Position numbers and translations under genes: made by a program
Notes under the pieces: model-generated
Databases searched by the model: none
Seen by the model: only the letters and a program-made list of their open reading frames with translations
Told to the model about the DNA's origin: nothing
Shown here: one piece after another, positions 25,659 through 34,126 of the stretch
How the letters are laid out: each line of letters begins with the position of its first letter
Position numbering within the stretch: the stretch's first letter is position 1
NCBI GenBank assembly: GCA_964509975.1
Contig: CAZDZO010000004.1
Span: 1-64,000 of the forward strand
DNA from: CAZVBV01 sp964509975
GTDB lineage: Bacteria > Patescibacteriota > Gracilibacteria > UBA4473
Length of the DNA: 64,000 bases
Direction: 5' to 3'

Positions 25659-28049
25659 CTACCGCACAACAAACCCCACAATCTTGCCAGGAATAAATAT
25701 CTCTTTCTTAATCTCACCCTCTGCGAGATATTTTGCCACCTTGTCCAAGGACTTCGCTTGCTTCAATACTTCTTCCTTCCCTGCTTCCTTACTCATCTCA
25801 AACTCTCCTCTCAATTTCCCATTGACCTGCACGGCATAGGTCACGGTGTCGTCTTCAAGGAACGCTGGATCAAATTTTGGCCATGCTTCGTAGGTAATGG
25901 TGTCTGAGTGCCCAAGAATTTCTTTCCAAATCTCCTCCGCTAAGTGCGGTGCAAATGGAGCAATAAGAATACAAATCTTCTCAGCCGCTGGCCGAGGTAA
26001 CGCCTCAAACTTCTGAAGCTCATTAAAAAGAATCATGAGTTGTGAAACAGCCGTGTTAAATTTAAAAGTATCAATATCATCCCCCACTTTCTTAATCGTT
26101 CGTGCCAACACTTGTCGAAATTCTTTCATCGGGCAATCGTCCGTCAGTTCCTTTTCGTTGAACGTTCTCCACACTTTATCAAGAAATTTCCGACATCCAC
26201 TCACCGCTCCAGATTCCCACGCAATCGCCTGATCAAACGGCCCCATAAACATCTCGTAGAGTCTCAGTGTATCGGCTCCGTGTTTCTGAATAATTTCATC
26301 CGGATTGATGACGTTATCGAATGATTTAGACATCTTGCGTCCATCCTCTGCTAAAATCATCCCGTGTGAGATTCGTTTCGCGTAGGGTTCTGATGTCGGA
26401 ACCACACCACAGTCGTGAAGAAATTTATGCCAAAATCGTGAGTAGAGAAGGTGGAGCGTTGTATGCTCCATTCCTCCATTGTAGAGGTCAATCGGCGTCC
26501 AGTATTTCAATTTCTCCTCACTCGCAAAGGCTTCGTCATTGTTCGGATCGATGTATCGCAAGAAATACCACGAACTTCCTGCCCAGTTTGGCATGGTGTC
26601 GGTTTCTCGTTTAGCAGGATTTGAACATTTCGGACAGGTGCAATTCACCCATGATTCAATTCGCGCCAATGGGGACTGTCCATCATCTGTCGGTTCATAG
26701 ATTTCAATCTCTGGAAGTTCAAGCGGTAGTTCGCTTTCAGGAAGGGGCACAGTTCCACACTTATCGCAGTGTACAACCGGAATCGGCTCTCCCCAGTATC
26801 GTTGTCTGGAGAACACCCAATCACGAAGTTTGTAATTGATTTCTTTTTTTCCAAGTCCTTTTTCTTCTAACCACGTGATCATTTTCGCAACGGCTTTTTC
26901 AACGGTCATTCCGTTTATGAAATCTGAATTTTTGATCACCCCTCCTGTCTTCTGGTACGGATCAGCGATGTCCCCCACCACTTCAAGAATGGGGAGATTA
27001 AACTTCTTCGCAAATTCATTATCTCGTTCATCGTGCGCTGGCACACACATAATTGCCCCTGTTCCATATCCCATCATTACGTAATCCGCAATCCACACAG
27101 GGATTTTTTCACCATTTGCAGGATTGGTTGCGTGTACTCCAAGAAATACTCCCGTCTTTTCCTTCGCTTCTTGTCGTTCGAGTTCCGACTCTGTGGCACA
27201 CTTTTTCACGTAGGCATCCACTTCTGCTTTTTGCTCGCTTGAACACATTTTTTGTACAAGAGGATGTTCCGGAGCCAACACAAAGTAAGTCGCTCCCCAT
27301 AAGGTATCAGGACGAGTGGTGAAGACTGTCACCTTCTCTCCTTCTATGTCGAACTGGATTTCTGCTCCTTCACTTTTTCCAATCCAGTTCACTTGTTGTG
27401 CTTTAATTCTGTCCAAGAAATCCACCGTATCTAAATCGTTAATAAGACGTTGCGCATACTTTGTAATCGCGAGCATCCATTGTTCTTTTTCTTTCTTCAC
27501 CACTTCCCCCTTGCATCGTTCGCACTTCCCATCGACCACTTCTTCATTGGCCAAACCAATCTTACAGCTCGTACACCAGTTGATCGGCATCTTGTGTTTG
27601 TAAGCGAGGCCTTTTTCAAGGAGTTTCAAAAAGATCCACTGCGTCCATTTGAAGTACTTTGGATCGGTAGTATTTACTTCTCGATCCCAATCGTACGAGA
27701 GTCCAATTGATTGGAGTTGTCGTTTAAACGTCGCAATATTATCCGCGGTTGCTTTGACGGGATGAATTTTATTTTTGATCGCGTAGTTCTCTGTCGGAAG
27801 CCCAAACGCGTCCCATCCAATCGGATAAAGCACATTGAATCCATCGAGTCGTTTCTTTCGAGAAACCGCATCCAAAGCCGCATATGAACGCACATGCCCT
27901 ACGTGTAGTCCTGCTCCCGATGGATAAGGAAACTCCACCAAGGTGTACCATTTTTTCTTTTTTGAAAAATCCTCCGCAGCGAAAGTTTTATTCTCATCCC
28001 AAAACTTCTGCCACTTCGGTTCGATTACTTTGTGATCGTATTTTTCCAT
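25659..28049 (-). CDS. leuS: Leucyl-tRNA synthetase
   Basis: Class I synthetase for tRNA-Leu, 796 residues. HIGH-like motif HVGH at 49-52 (PYPSGAGLHVGHVRS), the CP1 editing domain with TTRPDTLWGATYF and its aspartate in YGTGAIMCVPAHDERD, a zinc-type CxxC insertion (CTSCKIG, CERC), and KMSKS at about 572-576 (DGRKMSKSFDNVI). The C-terminal domain has VQVNGKLRGEFEM. A one-mismatch copy of the 17-bp motif lies at 27241-27257 and encodes VQKMCS in the variable part of CP1. Confidence 0.97.
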   Translation of the reverse strand: MEKYDHKVIEPKWQKFWDENKTFAAEDFSKKKKWYTLVEFPYPSGAGLHVGHVRSYAALDAVSRKKRLDGFNVLYPIGWDAFGLPTENYAIKNKIHPVKATADNIATFKRQLQSIGLSYDWDREVNTTDPKYFKWTQWIFLKLLEKGLAYKHKMPINWCTSCKIGLANEEVVDGKCERCKGEVVKKEKEQWMLAITKYAQRLINDLDTVDFLDRIKAQQVNWIGKSEGAEIQFDIEGEKVTVFTTRPDTLWGATYFVLAPEHPLVQKMCSSEQKAEVDAYVKKCATESELERQEAKEKTGVFLGVHATNPANGEKIPVWIADYVMMGYGTGAIMCVPAHDERDNEFAKKFNLPILEVVGDIADPYQKTGGVIKNSDFINGMTVEKAVAKMITWLEEKGLGKKEINYKLRDWVFSRQRYWGEPIPVVHCDKCGTVPLPESELPLELPEIEIYEPTDDGQSPLARIESWVNCTCPKCSNPAKRETDTMPNWAGSSWYFLRYIDPNNDEAFASEEKLKYWTPIDLYNGGMEHTTLHLLYSRFWHKFLHDCGVVPTSEPYAKRISHGMILAEDGRKMSKSFDNVINPDEIIQKHGADTLRLYEMFMGPFDQAIAWESGAVSGCRKFLDKVWRTFNEKELTDDCPMKEFRQVLARTIKKVGDDIDTFKFNTAVSQLMILFNELQKFEALPRPAAEKICILIAPFAPHLAEEIWKEILGHSDTITYEAWPKFDPAFLEDDTVTYAVQVNGKLRGEFEMSKEAGKEEVLKQAKSLDKVAKYLAEGEIKKEIFIPGKIVGFVVR
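27241..27257. repeat. 17-bp motif copy (inside leuS, one mismatch)
   Basis: GAACACATTTTTTGTAC; the mismatch falls in the outer arm and is matched by CAAG flanks (CTTGAACA..TGTACAAG). Confidence 0.65.
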
Positions 28050-28096
28050 CTCGGGAATTGTACGTTCTCATTACAAAAAATCAAACACCCTACCTT

Positions 28097-28237
28097 GTCA
28101 TCCCCGTGAAGACGGGGACCTAGGTCTCACAAAGAAATCCCATTTAAAATAATGTGACATTATATATTTTCCATGAACAGAAGAGTCCTGGGTTCCCTCC
28201 GGAGCCTGCCCTCGTTTTTATCGGGGGAGGAAATGAC
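28097..28237. repeat. MITE-like repeat (GTCATCCCC ends)
   Basis: 141 bp between GTCATCCCCGTGAAGACGGGG on the left and GGGGGAGGAAATGAC on the right, with the sub-terminal words ACCTAGG and CCTGGG mirrored. It fills most of the gap between leuS and the gene at 28326; short frames through it look spurious. Confidence 0.65.
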
Positions 28238-28325
28238 AATTATTTTTGTAAACCTACTAAAAGTTCTCCACCTTCGTATGAAATAACTATTGACACATAT
28301 GGCTATATAATTAAAAGAAGGGACC

Positions 28326-28688
28326 ATGAAAACATTACAGAAAATATCCGCTCAGTTCTTCACCGAAAGTACTTCTAAATTTATTTACGATACAGGCCTT
28401 GAAGATGAAATGTATCCATCCGCATTTACAACTGAAATAAAAGGCGAAGCGGCCTTTGTGTTGAATCGACGTGCATTGATGGATTTCCCTGAAATCTCAA
28501 ACAAGATTACCAAACTTCTTGAAGAGGCTGGAGGAGCGATGCCTACCGTTGGTGGAATTTGCGGAGAAAGCGCAGCCTTGAGCCTAGAAAAAATTCGCAG
28601 TCTTGGTTCCAAAACAAGTAAGGAAATTGAATCCGCTTTAAAAGAATTAGAAACAGCCGTTAAAGAAAGTGGACGAGAACGACCTTAA
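28326..28688 (+). CDS. Hypothetical protein
   Basis: A 120-residue soluble protein, helical at both ends, with EEAGGAMPTVGGICGESAAL in the middle. No family recognised. GAAGGG stands six bases before ATG 28326, a plausible ribosome-binding site. The C-terminus overlaps the convergent lipoprotein gene by four bases. Confidence 0.65.
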   Translation: MKTLQKISAQFFTESTSKFIYDTGLEDEMYPSAFTTEIKGEAAFVLNRRALMDFPEISNKITKLLEEAGGAMPTVGGICGESAALSLEKIRSLGSKTSKEIESALKELETAVKESGRERP

Positions 28689-29995
28689 AAATTCTCAACC
28701 GTCGCTTGAATACTTCGCATTGCATCTCGGAACAGTACTGGACCGGATATTCGGAAGTATGATTTTTGTCCACGAGAGAATTCAAGTACCACTTGGTCCG
28801 CTTCAATAGTTTCACTGAATTCTGTCGGTGGTGTATCTGAACCAATGATTTCAAGCCAGAACTTTGCACCAGATTCTTCTGTAAACTCTTCGTCTGAGAA
28901 TCCAATACGAGCGATTCGTGTTTCTGATTGTCCGAAATTTCGGAACCAATATCCCCACGGAACGAGCATTTTGAAATTGTAATATGTACTCTCGTATGGA
29001 AACGCGTGCTCTTCAATAAGATTCTGATAATCATCTCCTCCCTTTGTAATAGTTGTTGGCGTATCTCTGATAACAACTTCAGATTCCCCAGAAGATTCTT
29101 CTACAACAAGAACGTCTTCTTCTTTCTCTCCAAAAAGTTTATCAATTATCGTCTCCTTTTTTTCTACTACTTTCTCCTCTATTTCTTCAACAGGTTGTTC
29201 TACCACAATCTTTTTCGCTTCTTGCTCTGCCAAAGATTTCTTGTCTTCTTCAAGCACTTTTCTCACATTTTCTTCGCCTTCTATGAAAGTGTTTAACAAT
29301 TTGAAAAATGCTTTTTTTCGTTCAAATTCCTCAAACTGACTCGTGAAAACGAAGTTATATTTGTGATCGAAAAGGTTTGAGAAAAGCACCACTTCTTGCC
29401 GTTCTCGATCCAATGAATCTGTAGTGATTTTTTTCACTCCAGCCAAACTCGCAATAAGAACATTCGGATCTGATTTCTTATCTTCTTTTTCAATATCTTC
29501 CACAGAAAAGGTCAAAAACACTCGACGCGCTTCATCCTTTTTATCGATAAAATGAACAACTCCAGCCGGCGAGGTGGAATGTTCCCATGTGGGAGGATAA
29601 ATAAAAGCAAATCGATTAGAAGAAAAACGTTGATCAATCAATTCTTCCGATTCTTCATCGAAATCAAGTAATCTAATGGCCTCAACCCAAAAAATCTCAC
29701 GCATTTTTTCTGTTCGACGAACTCCATCAACTTCAACCTCTCGTCCTTCAAAATCACTGAGTCGCACAATGTCAGATGCAATATAGGCTTCCAATTTTCC
29801 TTCATTTTCAAGTCGATGTGTGGCACGAGTAGAGACAGAAACGGAAAAAGGAAATATTTCCCCCTCCAATGTTTCCATTTTCTCTTCCGGCAATCGAGAA
29901 AAGGGATCGTTCTTTTCTGGAAATACACAGGCCGATAAAACTAACGCGGCAAAGAGAACTCCTAAGATAAGTTTTTGTTTCATACGAAATTTCAT
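28685..29995 (-). CDS. Hypothetical lipoprotein
   Basis: A 436-residue exported lipoprotein with signal peptide and lipobox LSAC near residue 23. An OB- or beta-type region (about 40-115) is followed by a globular part (RFAFIYPPTWEHS, resembling secreted PsbP/DUF-like domains), a charged coiled linker rich in Glu/Lys (about 260-320) and a second copy of the same fold (YNFKMLVPWGYWFRNFG). The two YPPTWE/VPWGYW modules look like an internal duplication. Function unknown. It converges with 28326-28688. Confidence 0.8.
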   Translation of the reverse strand: MKFRMKQKLILGVLFAALVLSACVFPEKNDPFSRLPEEKMETLEGEIFPFSVSVSTRATHRLENEGKLEAYIASDIVRLSDFEGREVEVDGVRRTEKMREIFWVEAIRLLDFDEESEELIDQRFSSNRFAFIYPPTWEHSTSPAGVVHFIDKKDEARRVFLTFSVEDIEKEDKKSDPNVLIASLAGVKKITTDSLDRERQEVVLFSNLFDHKYNFVFTSQFEEFERKKAFFKLLNTFIEGEENVRKVLEEDKKSLAEQEAKKIVVEQPVEEIEEKVVEKKETIIDKLFGEKEEDVLVVEESSGESEVVIRDTPTTITKGGDDYQNLIEEHAFPYESTYYNFKMLVPWGYWFRNFGQSETRIARIGFSDEEFTEESGAKFWLEIIGSDTPPTEFSETIEADQVVLEFSRGQKSYFRISGPVLFRDAMRSIQATVENF

Positions 29996-30054
29996 TTTTC
30001 GCAGAAGATTATTGTCCGATTCTGAGAAAATGCAACCATTATTTGAATAAACTT

Positions 30055-30128
30055 CTCCCCCTACAAGGGGGAGCTAGAGGGGGTGTTTGTGAAACATACT
30101 CCACCTCCCCTCCCTTTTTGGGGGAGGG
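30055..30128. repeat. CTCCCC/GGGGAG hairpin repeat
   Basis: CTCCCCCTACAAGGGGGAG, GCTAGAGGGGG, then a second arm CTCCCCTCCC..GGGGGAGGG. Followed at 30160-30177 by the palindrome CCTGCCTACCGGCAGG, related to CCCGCCTACCGGTAGACAGG at 34051-34071. Confidence 0.65.
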
Positions 30129-30201
30129 CTAAGGAGATGGTTTTAAAAAGCCCCTCTCTCAACCTGCCTACCGGCAGGAAGATCTCTCCCAAAATACTGA
30201 C

Positions 30202-31422
30202 TTAGTCTTTAAACTTTGCAATCGCCTGTGTTAACAACATCGTCAAGGATCCCAACGCAAAAATCGCTACAAAAACCGATTTTATATCGTTTGAAAAAAC
30301 GTAGAACAAGATCGTAAAGATTCCAATGGCAATGGTGTACGTGTTCTCGGCGATCAACCAACGAATATGCGCTCGTTCAAAAGTATCTCTTTTATGCAGC
30401 CATTTGTAGAGTTGAACCGTATAAGGAACCTTAATCGTTCCAAGGTTAATTTTGTGAAGCGCATCAATGATCGCTAGAACAACCGGATCCCAGATAACAC
30501 CTCTCAATACATTTAATACGGTTGAACGATACGATCCGAATCGAATCGCTTTGGGATCAATACCAAGTTTATCAATTCGTTTCCCAATAAGAAAAGTTGC
30601 CACCATCGAAAGCGTTGACGAAATCGCAATCACGATCCCAATCTTCATCACATTTGTAAGAATCAAAAGCAAGAAAATTGGCCACACAATCCAGATAATC
30701 GCATCAAAAAACACACGTCCAAATTCCGCAACAATAATTGCTTTATCTGTTTTTTTGAAAGCATCACGAAGAAGCTTTGAAGGGGTGTAAGACACGTGAA
30801 ATCTATGATCAGGGGTGATCAAAAGAACAACTCCTGAAACTATGTAAAACAATATCGCCACATATGTGAGCCACTGGAATCCAAATTCTTTCATAATGAA
30901 TCCCCCTGCCAATGGAGCAAGAATAATTGCTCCCATAATAGCAATCTGAATACCCGCAAGAGTCTTTCCTTTTGACTCCCTATTCATATGAAAAGTGAGA
31001 AAAATATCATATGCAATAACAGAAATTCCTTTGGCAAACGACCGCAAGAAGAAAAACGGAATCATGAAAAGCACATCTGTCCAAAAATTTCCCGTCAGCA
31101 AAAACCCCAATGCGAGCCAAAAGATACTCACGCCAATACTTCGAAAAGCCATAGAATGTTTGAGACCCCAATGCGTTAATGCACTTCCTACAAATGGCAA
31201 AATCAAACTCGATGTACCTTGCCACACAAAGAAAAACATACAGATTTGCCAGAGTTGATATCCCACTCCGTAATAGAGATAAAACGGCAAGGCCAACATG
31301 ATAATATTCCTCCCCAATGAAGAAAAAAATTGAAACAGAGACACTTCTAAAATCTCCTTATCCATTTTGAGATGGAGACTGTGTAACTCGTGTAATCCTG
31401 CATTTAGTGACTTTGATAACAT
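30202..31422 (-). CDS. Major facilitator superfamily transporter
   Basis: A 406-residue protein with about ten to twelve transmembrane segments in two halves joined by a cytoplasmic loop near residue 215-235 (HVSYTPSKLLRDAFKKTDK). The MFS pattern around residues 90-100 and RFGSYRSTVLNVLRG is weak, so the substrate cannot be named. ATG 31422 lies one base after the stop of the 3D-domain gene (TAAGATG), so the genes are coupled; an internal ATG at residue 20 is an alternative. Confidence 0.8.
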   Translation of the reverse strand: MLSKSLNAGLHELHSLHLKMDKEILEVSLFQFFSSLGRNIIMLALPFYLYYGVGYQLWQICMFFFVWQGTSSLILPFVGSALTHWGLKHSMAFRSIGVSIFWLALGFLLTGNFWTDVLFMIPFFFLRSFAKGISVIAYDIFLTFHMNRESKGKTLAGIQIAIMGAIILAPLAGGFIMKEFGFQWLTYVAILFYIVSGVVLLITPDHRFHVSYTPSKLLRDAFKKTDKAIIVAEFGRVFFDAIIWIVWPIFLLLILTNVMKIGIVIAISSTLSMVATFLIGKRIDKLGIDPKAIRFGSYRSTVLNVLRGVIWDPVVLAIIDALHKINLGTIKVPYTVQLYKWLHKRDTFERAHIRWLIAENTYTIAIGIFTILFYVFSNDIKSVFVAIFALGSLTMLLTQAIAKFKD

Positions 31423-31423
31423 C

Positions 31424-32611
31424 TTATCGTTGAGTAAATAATAGCTTGTCCCCGACTACAATCGAGGATCCATTCATTAATTGCACATTTCCCGAAAGCA
31501 CTGCGAATTTTTGTTGTGTTTTTCGAAATGACAACATCTCGGCTCTTTCCTTTGTGAGCGCTTCTTTTTGTTCTGAAAGAATTTCATTAAAAACTTCCCG
31601 TGTAGAAGGCCCCATTTTTCCCGCTCCTGTTGAAGTTTTACGAGCAACAATACTATATGCGAGTTGAAATTTTATAAGTGCTTCTTCTGTTTTGGGTCCA
31701 AAATATCCAGTCGGGGTAACTGTCATAAATTCTTGTTGCACCAACATTTGTTGAAGTTTCAAAACCGAAGCATTCTTCCTTCCTCTTTCAAGATCATCTT
31801 CAAATTTGAATTTTTCCCATGCTTCTTGAACGCGTTTTTGGATTTCTGCATCAAAGAGTTGTGTACTCAGTTCTGCTCGCGTCCGTGGACCAAATACTCC
31901 CGCCCCTGCTTCTTCTTTATCTCGCACGATGAAGTTTTTCTTTTGAAATGCGTACACGGCATCTTCTACGTGTTCATCAAAAGTTCCGTGAATAGCCCGT
32001 TCATAAAATCCCACATCTCGCAATGCTCGTTGAAGATCTTTCACTCCCCTACTCCGTGATCCAATCGCAAAGTTTTGAGAAAAGTTTTTTCTATCAGGAA
32101 AGTCTACAATTTCCTTCAACATCGGTGGTACCGAGAAATTCATCCCCACTTGAATCGGCGCATCATTTGAAAAAATTTCACAATCAATGTGTTGTACTCC
32201 AAAAGATAAGGCTCGTCTCAATCCTTCATCCCCATACCCCATCCAAATATCAAGTCGATCATGTTTCGCCAAGTCTCTCTCTCCTTTTTCTACAATAGCG
32301 CCCCCTCTATCATTTACCATTCCTACTCCCAATCCTGGAATTTTAATCTTCGTTCCAAAGGCAAAAGATTTTGGTGCGGCAATCATTCCTGGATACACTA
32401 ATGTCCCATCTGCTCCCGCAATTCCCGAACCATTGAGTCTGATTTCTGACTTATAACTCCCCGTCAGATACAAATTCTGATTGAGCAAAGGCGAATAATA
32501 TCCAGTGATAGTAAAAGTTCGCAGCTTTCCATTGTACGAATAGGCGTTTACCATGGGAACGGTTCCCAAGACACTCCAGATTACTACGGCCAATGCAATT
32601 AGTTTTTTCAT
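31424..32611 (-). CDS. Secreted 3D-domain protein with two peptidoglycan-binding modules
   Basis: A 395-residue exported cell-wall protein. Signal peptide 1-23 (ending VNA). The 3D domain (about 75-140) shows MVNDRGGAI and HDRLDIWMGYGDEGLRRAL with three conserved aspartates (Asp 101, 121 and 128), as in MltA/resuscitation-factor 3D folds that cleave glycan strands. Two PG_binding_1 modules follow (about 185-255, SRGVKDLQRALRDVGFY; about 280-345, ASVLKLQQMLVQQEF). It probably remodels peptidoglycan. AGGAG stands just before ATG 32611. It is followed directly by the MFS gene. Confidence 0.88.
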   Translation of the reverse strand: MKKLIALAVVIWSVLGTVPMVNAYSYNGKLRTFTITGYYSPLLNQNLYLTGSYKSEIRLNGSGIAGADGTLVYPGMIAAPKSFAFGTKIKIPGLGVGMVNDRGGAIVEKGERDLAKHDRLDIWMGYGDEGLRRALSFGVQHIDCEIFSNDAPIQVGMNFSVPPMLKEIVDFPDRKNFSQNFAIGSRSRGVKDLQRALRDVGFYERAIHGTFDEHVEDAVYAFQKKNFIVRDKEEAGAGVFGPRTRAELSTQLFDAEIQKRVQEAWEKFKFEDDLERGRKNASVLKLQQMLVQQEFMTVTPTGYFGPKTEEALIKFQLAYSIVARKTSTGAGKMGPSTREVFNEILSEQKEALTKERAEMLSFRKTQQKFAVLSGNVQLMNGSSIVVGDKLLFTQR

Positions 32612-32821
32612 GAGCTCCTAAATCCGAGTATTGTACCAGAAATAAAGGGATAAAGCAAGAATATCAATGAATAATGAAGAATGATTAATTTGTCCATCCA
32701 TAATTATTCATTCCTCATTACTCATTCTCGATACTGATTCAATCGTGACGATTGGAAGAGCGAAGTCAGAGACTCTTTAAATCGAAAATTGCTTTCGTCA
32801 ATCTTTTTTTGTACAAAAAAT

Positions 32822-32850
32822 TTGACCAACAACTGAACAAAAATTATACT
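32822..32850 (+). promoter_or_regulatory. Predicted promoter of the second SLH gene (leaderless)
   Basis: TTGACC (32822-32827), 17-bp spacer, TATACT (32845-32850). ATG 32859 is only eight bases beyond the -10, so the transcript should start at or next to the start codon. Confidence 0.75.
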
Positions 32851-32858
32851 CTTAGTTG

Positions 32859-33851
32859 ATGAAAAAGTTGGTTTTTACCCTCATTATTTTCTTACCAACT
32901 TTAACAACCCACGCCTTTGTGGATCTATCTCCAAACGATCCTCAACGGGAAGTTTTTATGCATCTAAGAGATGTCGGCATTATGAACGTTTTTCCGGATG
33001 GAAATTTCCTTCCAGAAAGACAAATTACTCGTGCAGAAGCACTTGTCATTGCTCTTCGAGCCGGAGATATTTCTATTCCAGAAAGTGATGGCATCACGAT
33101 TTTTCAAGATGTTGATCCTAGTCAATGGTACGCCCCAGTGATTAAACGAGCGATTCAAACTGAAATCATTTCTACAAAAAACAAAACAAACTTCCGTCCT
33201 CAAGCGTTAGCAAGCAAAGCCGAATTTTTAGCGTTTCTCTTTCGTGCGACACAAGTAAATTTTTCGCCCTATTTTGGAAGAACGAAGAATATTGCTGTTG
33301 ATGTTCCTGAAGACAGTTGGTTTGCTCCTCATTTTGCCTACGCAAAACGATTTCAAATCGCACACCTTCCACCTGAACAACTTTACCGACCACACAAAAC
33401 TCTTTCAAGACGCGAAGCAGCACTCATGACATTTCGCCAAAGAAAGGTGATTTATGGTGACGCGGTGACACGTATTTTTGTAGAGCTCCAAGCCGAAATC
33501 GAACAATTCATTACGCTTCTTCGTGCTGGAAAACCAGAAATGGCAGAAATGCATCTCCAGAGTATTACCGAACTTACTGAACGATTAACGCACGTACGAA
33601 ACAATAAAGATGCCGTTGCGGCGAGTGCTATTTCTAGAGCCCTAGAGCATTTCGCAGATGGACTACGAGCATTGAAGTTTCAGCAAAATCTTTATGCATT
33701 AGAGAATCTTCATCTCGCGAGTAAACAAGCCAATCGTGCTATCGAGAAATCCGAAAGCATGGCGCCTTTTGCACGAGATCTTTCCAATTTGATTAATGAG
33801 ACACTGACAAATTTCACGAACCCACAGTTTTCCACTTTTCCGGTACAGTGA
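32859..33851 (+). CDS. S-layer homology (SLH) domain protein
   Basis: A secreted 330-residue protein with a signal peptide (MKKLVFTLIIFLPTLTTHA) and three SLH repeats: VFPDGNFLPERQITRAEAL, then KTNFRPQALASKAEFLAFL, then LYRPHKTLSRREAALMTF, with FQDVDPSQWYAP and VDVPEDSWFAP linkers between them. The last 120 residues are helical. It should attach to the cell wall like the SLH protein at 12.6 kb. The gene ends in TGA, evidence that TGA is a stop here. A TTG three bases upstream is in frame but ATG 32859 is preferred. Confidence 0.88.
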   Translation: MKKLVFTLIIFLPTLTTHAFVDLSPNDPQREVFMHLRDVGIMNVFPDGNFLPERQITRAEALVIALRAGDISIPESDGITIFQDVDPSQWYAPVIKRAIQTEIISTKNKTNFRPQALASKAEFLAFLFRATQVNFSPYFGRTKNIAVDVPEDSWFAPHFAYAKRFQIAHLPPEQLYRPHKTLSRREAALMTFRQRKVIYGDAVTRIFVELQAEIEQFITLLRAGKPEMAEMHLQSITELTERLTHVRNNKDAVAASAISRALEHFADGLRALKFQQNLYALENLHLASKQANRAIEKSESMAPFARDLSNLINETLTNFTNPQFSTFPVQ

Positions 33852-33889
33852 TTAAAATTCTTATAAAATCTCAATTTCGCTAATTTAAT

Positions 33890-33978
33890 TTTACAAATTG
33901 AACCATTTTATAAACTCTATAATTACAATTTGTAAATATTAAGTACGTATTCGTATACGTATTCGAATACGTACTTAG
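33890..33978. repeat. Two long hairpins between convergent genes
   Basis: TTTACAAATTG (33890-33900) pairs with CAATTTGTAAA (33927-33937), an 11-bp stem. TAAGTACGTATTCG (33941-33954) pairs with CGAATACGTACTTA (33965-33978), a perfect 14-bp stem with a ten-base loop. Not followed by a T run. It could end transcripts from both sides or be a site for a DNA-binding protein. Confidence 0.75.
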
Positions 33979-33999
33979 AGACTCAACACATACAGGCAA

Positions 34000-34081
34000 T
34001 GTGCTAGCGCTTCCAACTTATTCCCGAGTGCTTATCCGATTCCGGTCAAGCCCGCCTACCGGTAGACAGGCCAAAATGACT
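34000..34081. repeat. Degenerate hairpin-ended repeat with nested insertion
   Basis: Contains GTGCTAGCGCTT, as in the elements at 19725 and 51682, and a right arm GATTCCGGTCAAG..GCCAAAATGAC split by CCCGCCTACCGGTAGACAG, a palindrome also seen near 30160. Confidence 0.55.
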
Positions 34082-34126
34082 TGTTATTTTTCTAAGCTCT
34101 AAGTTCCAAACTCTAAGTACTGTTTT

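Noticed and set aside
28154..28378. 74-codon frame upstream of the gene at 28326
   Set aside because: Lies mostly in a MITE-like repeat and overlaps a better gene in another frame.
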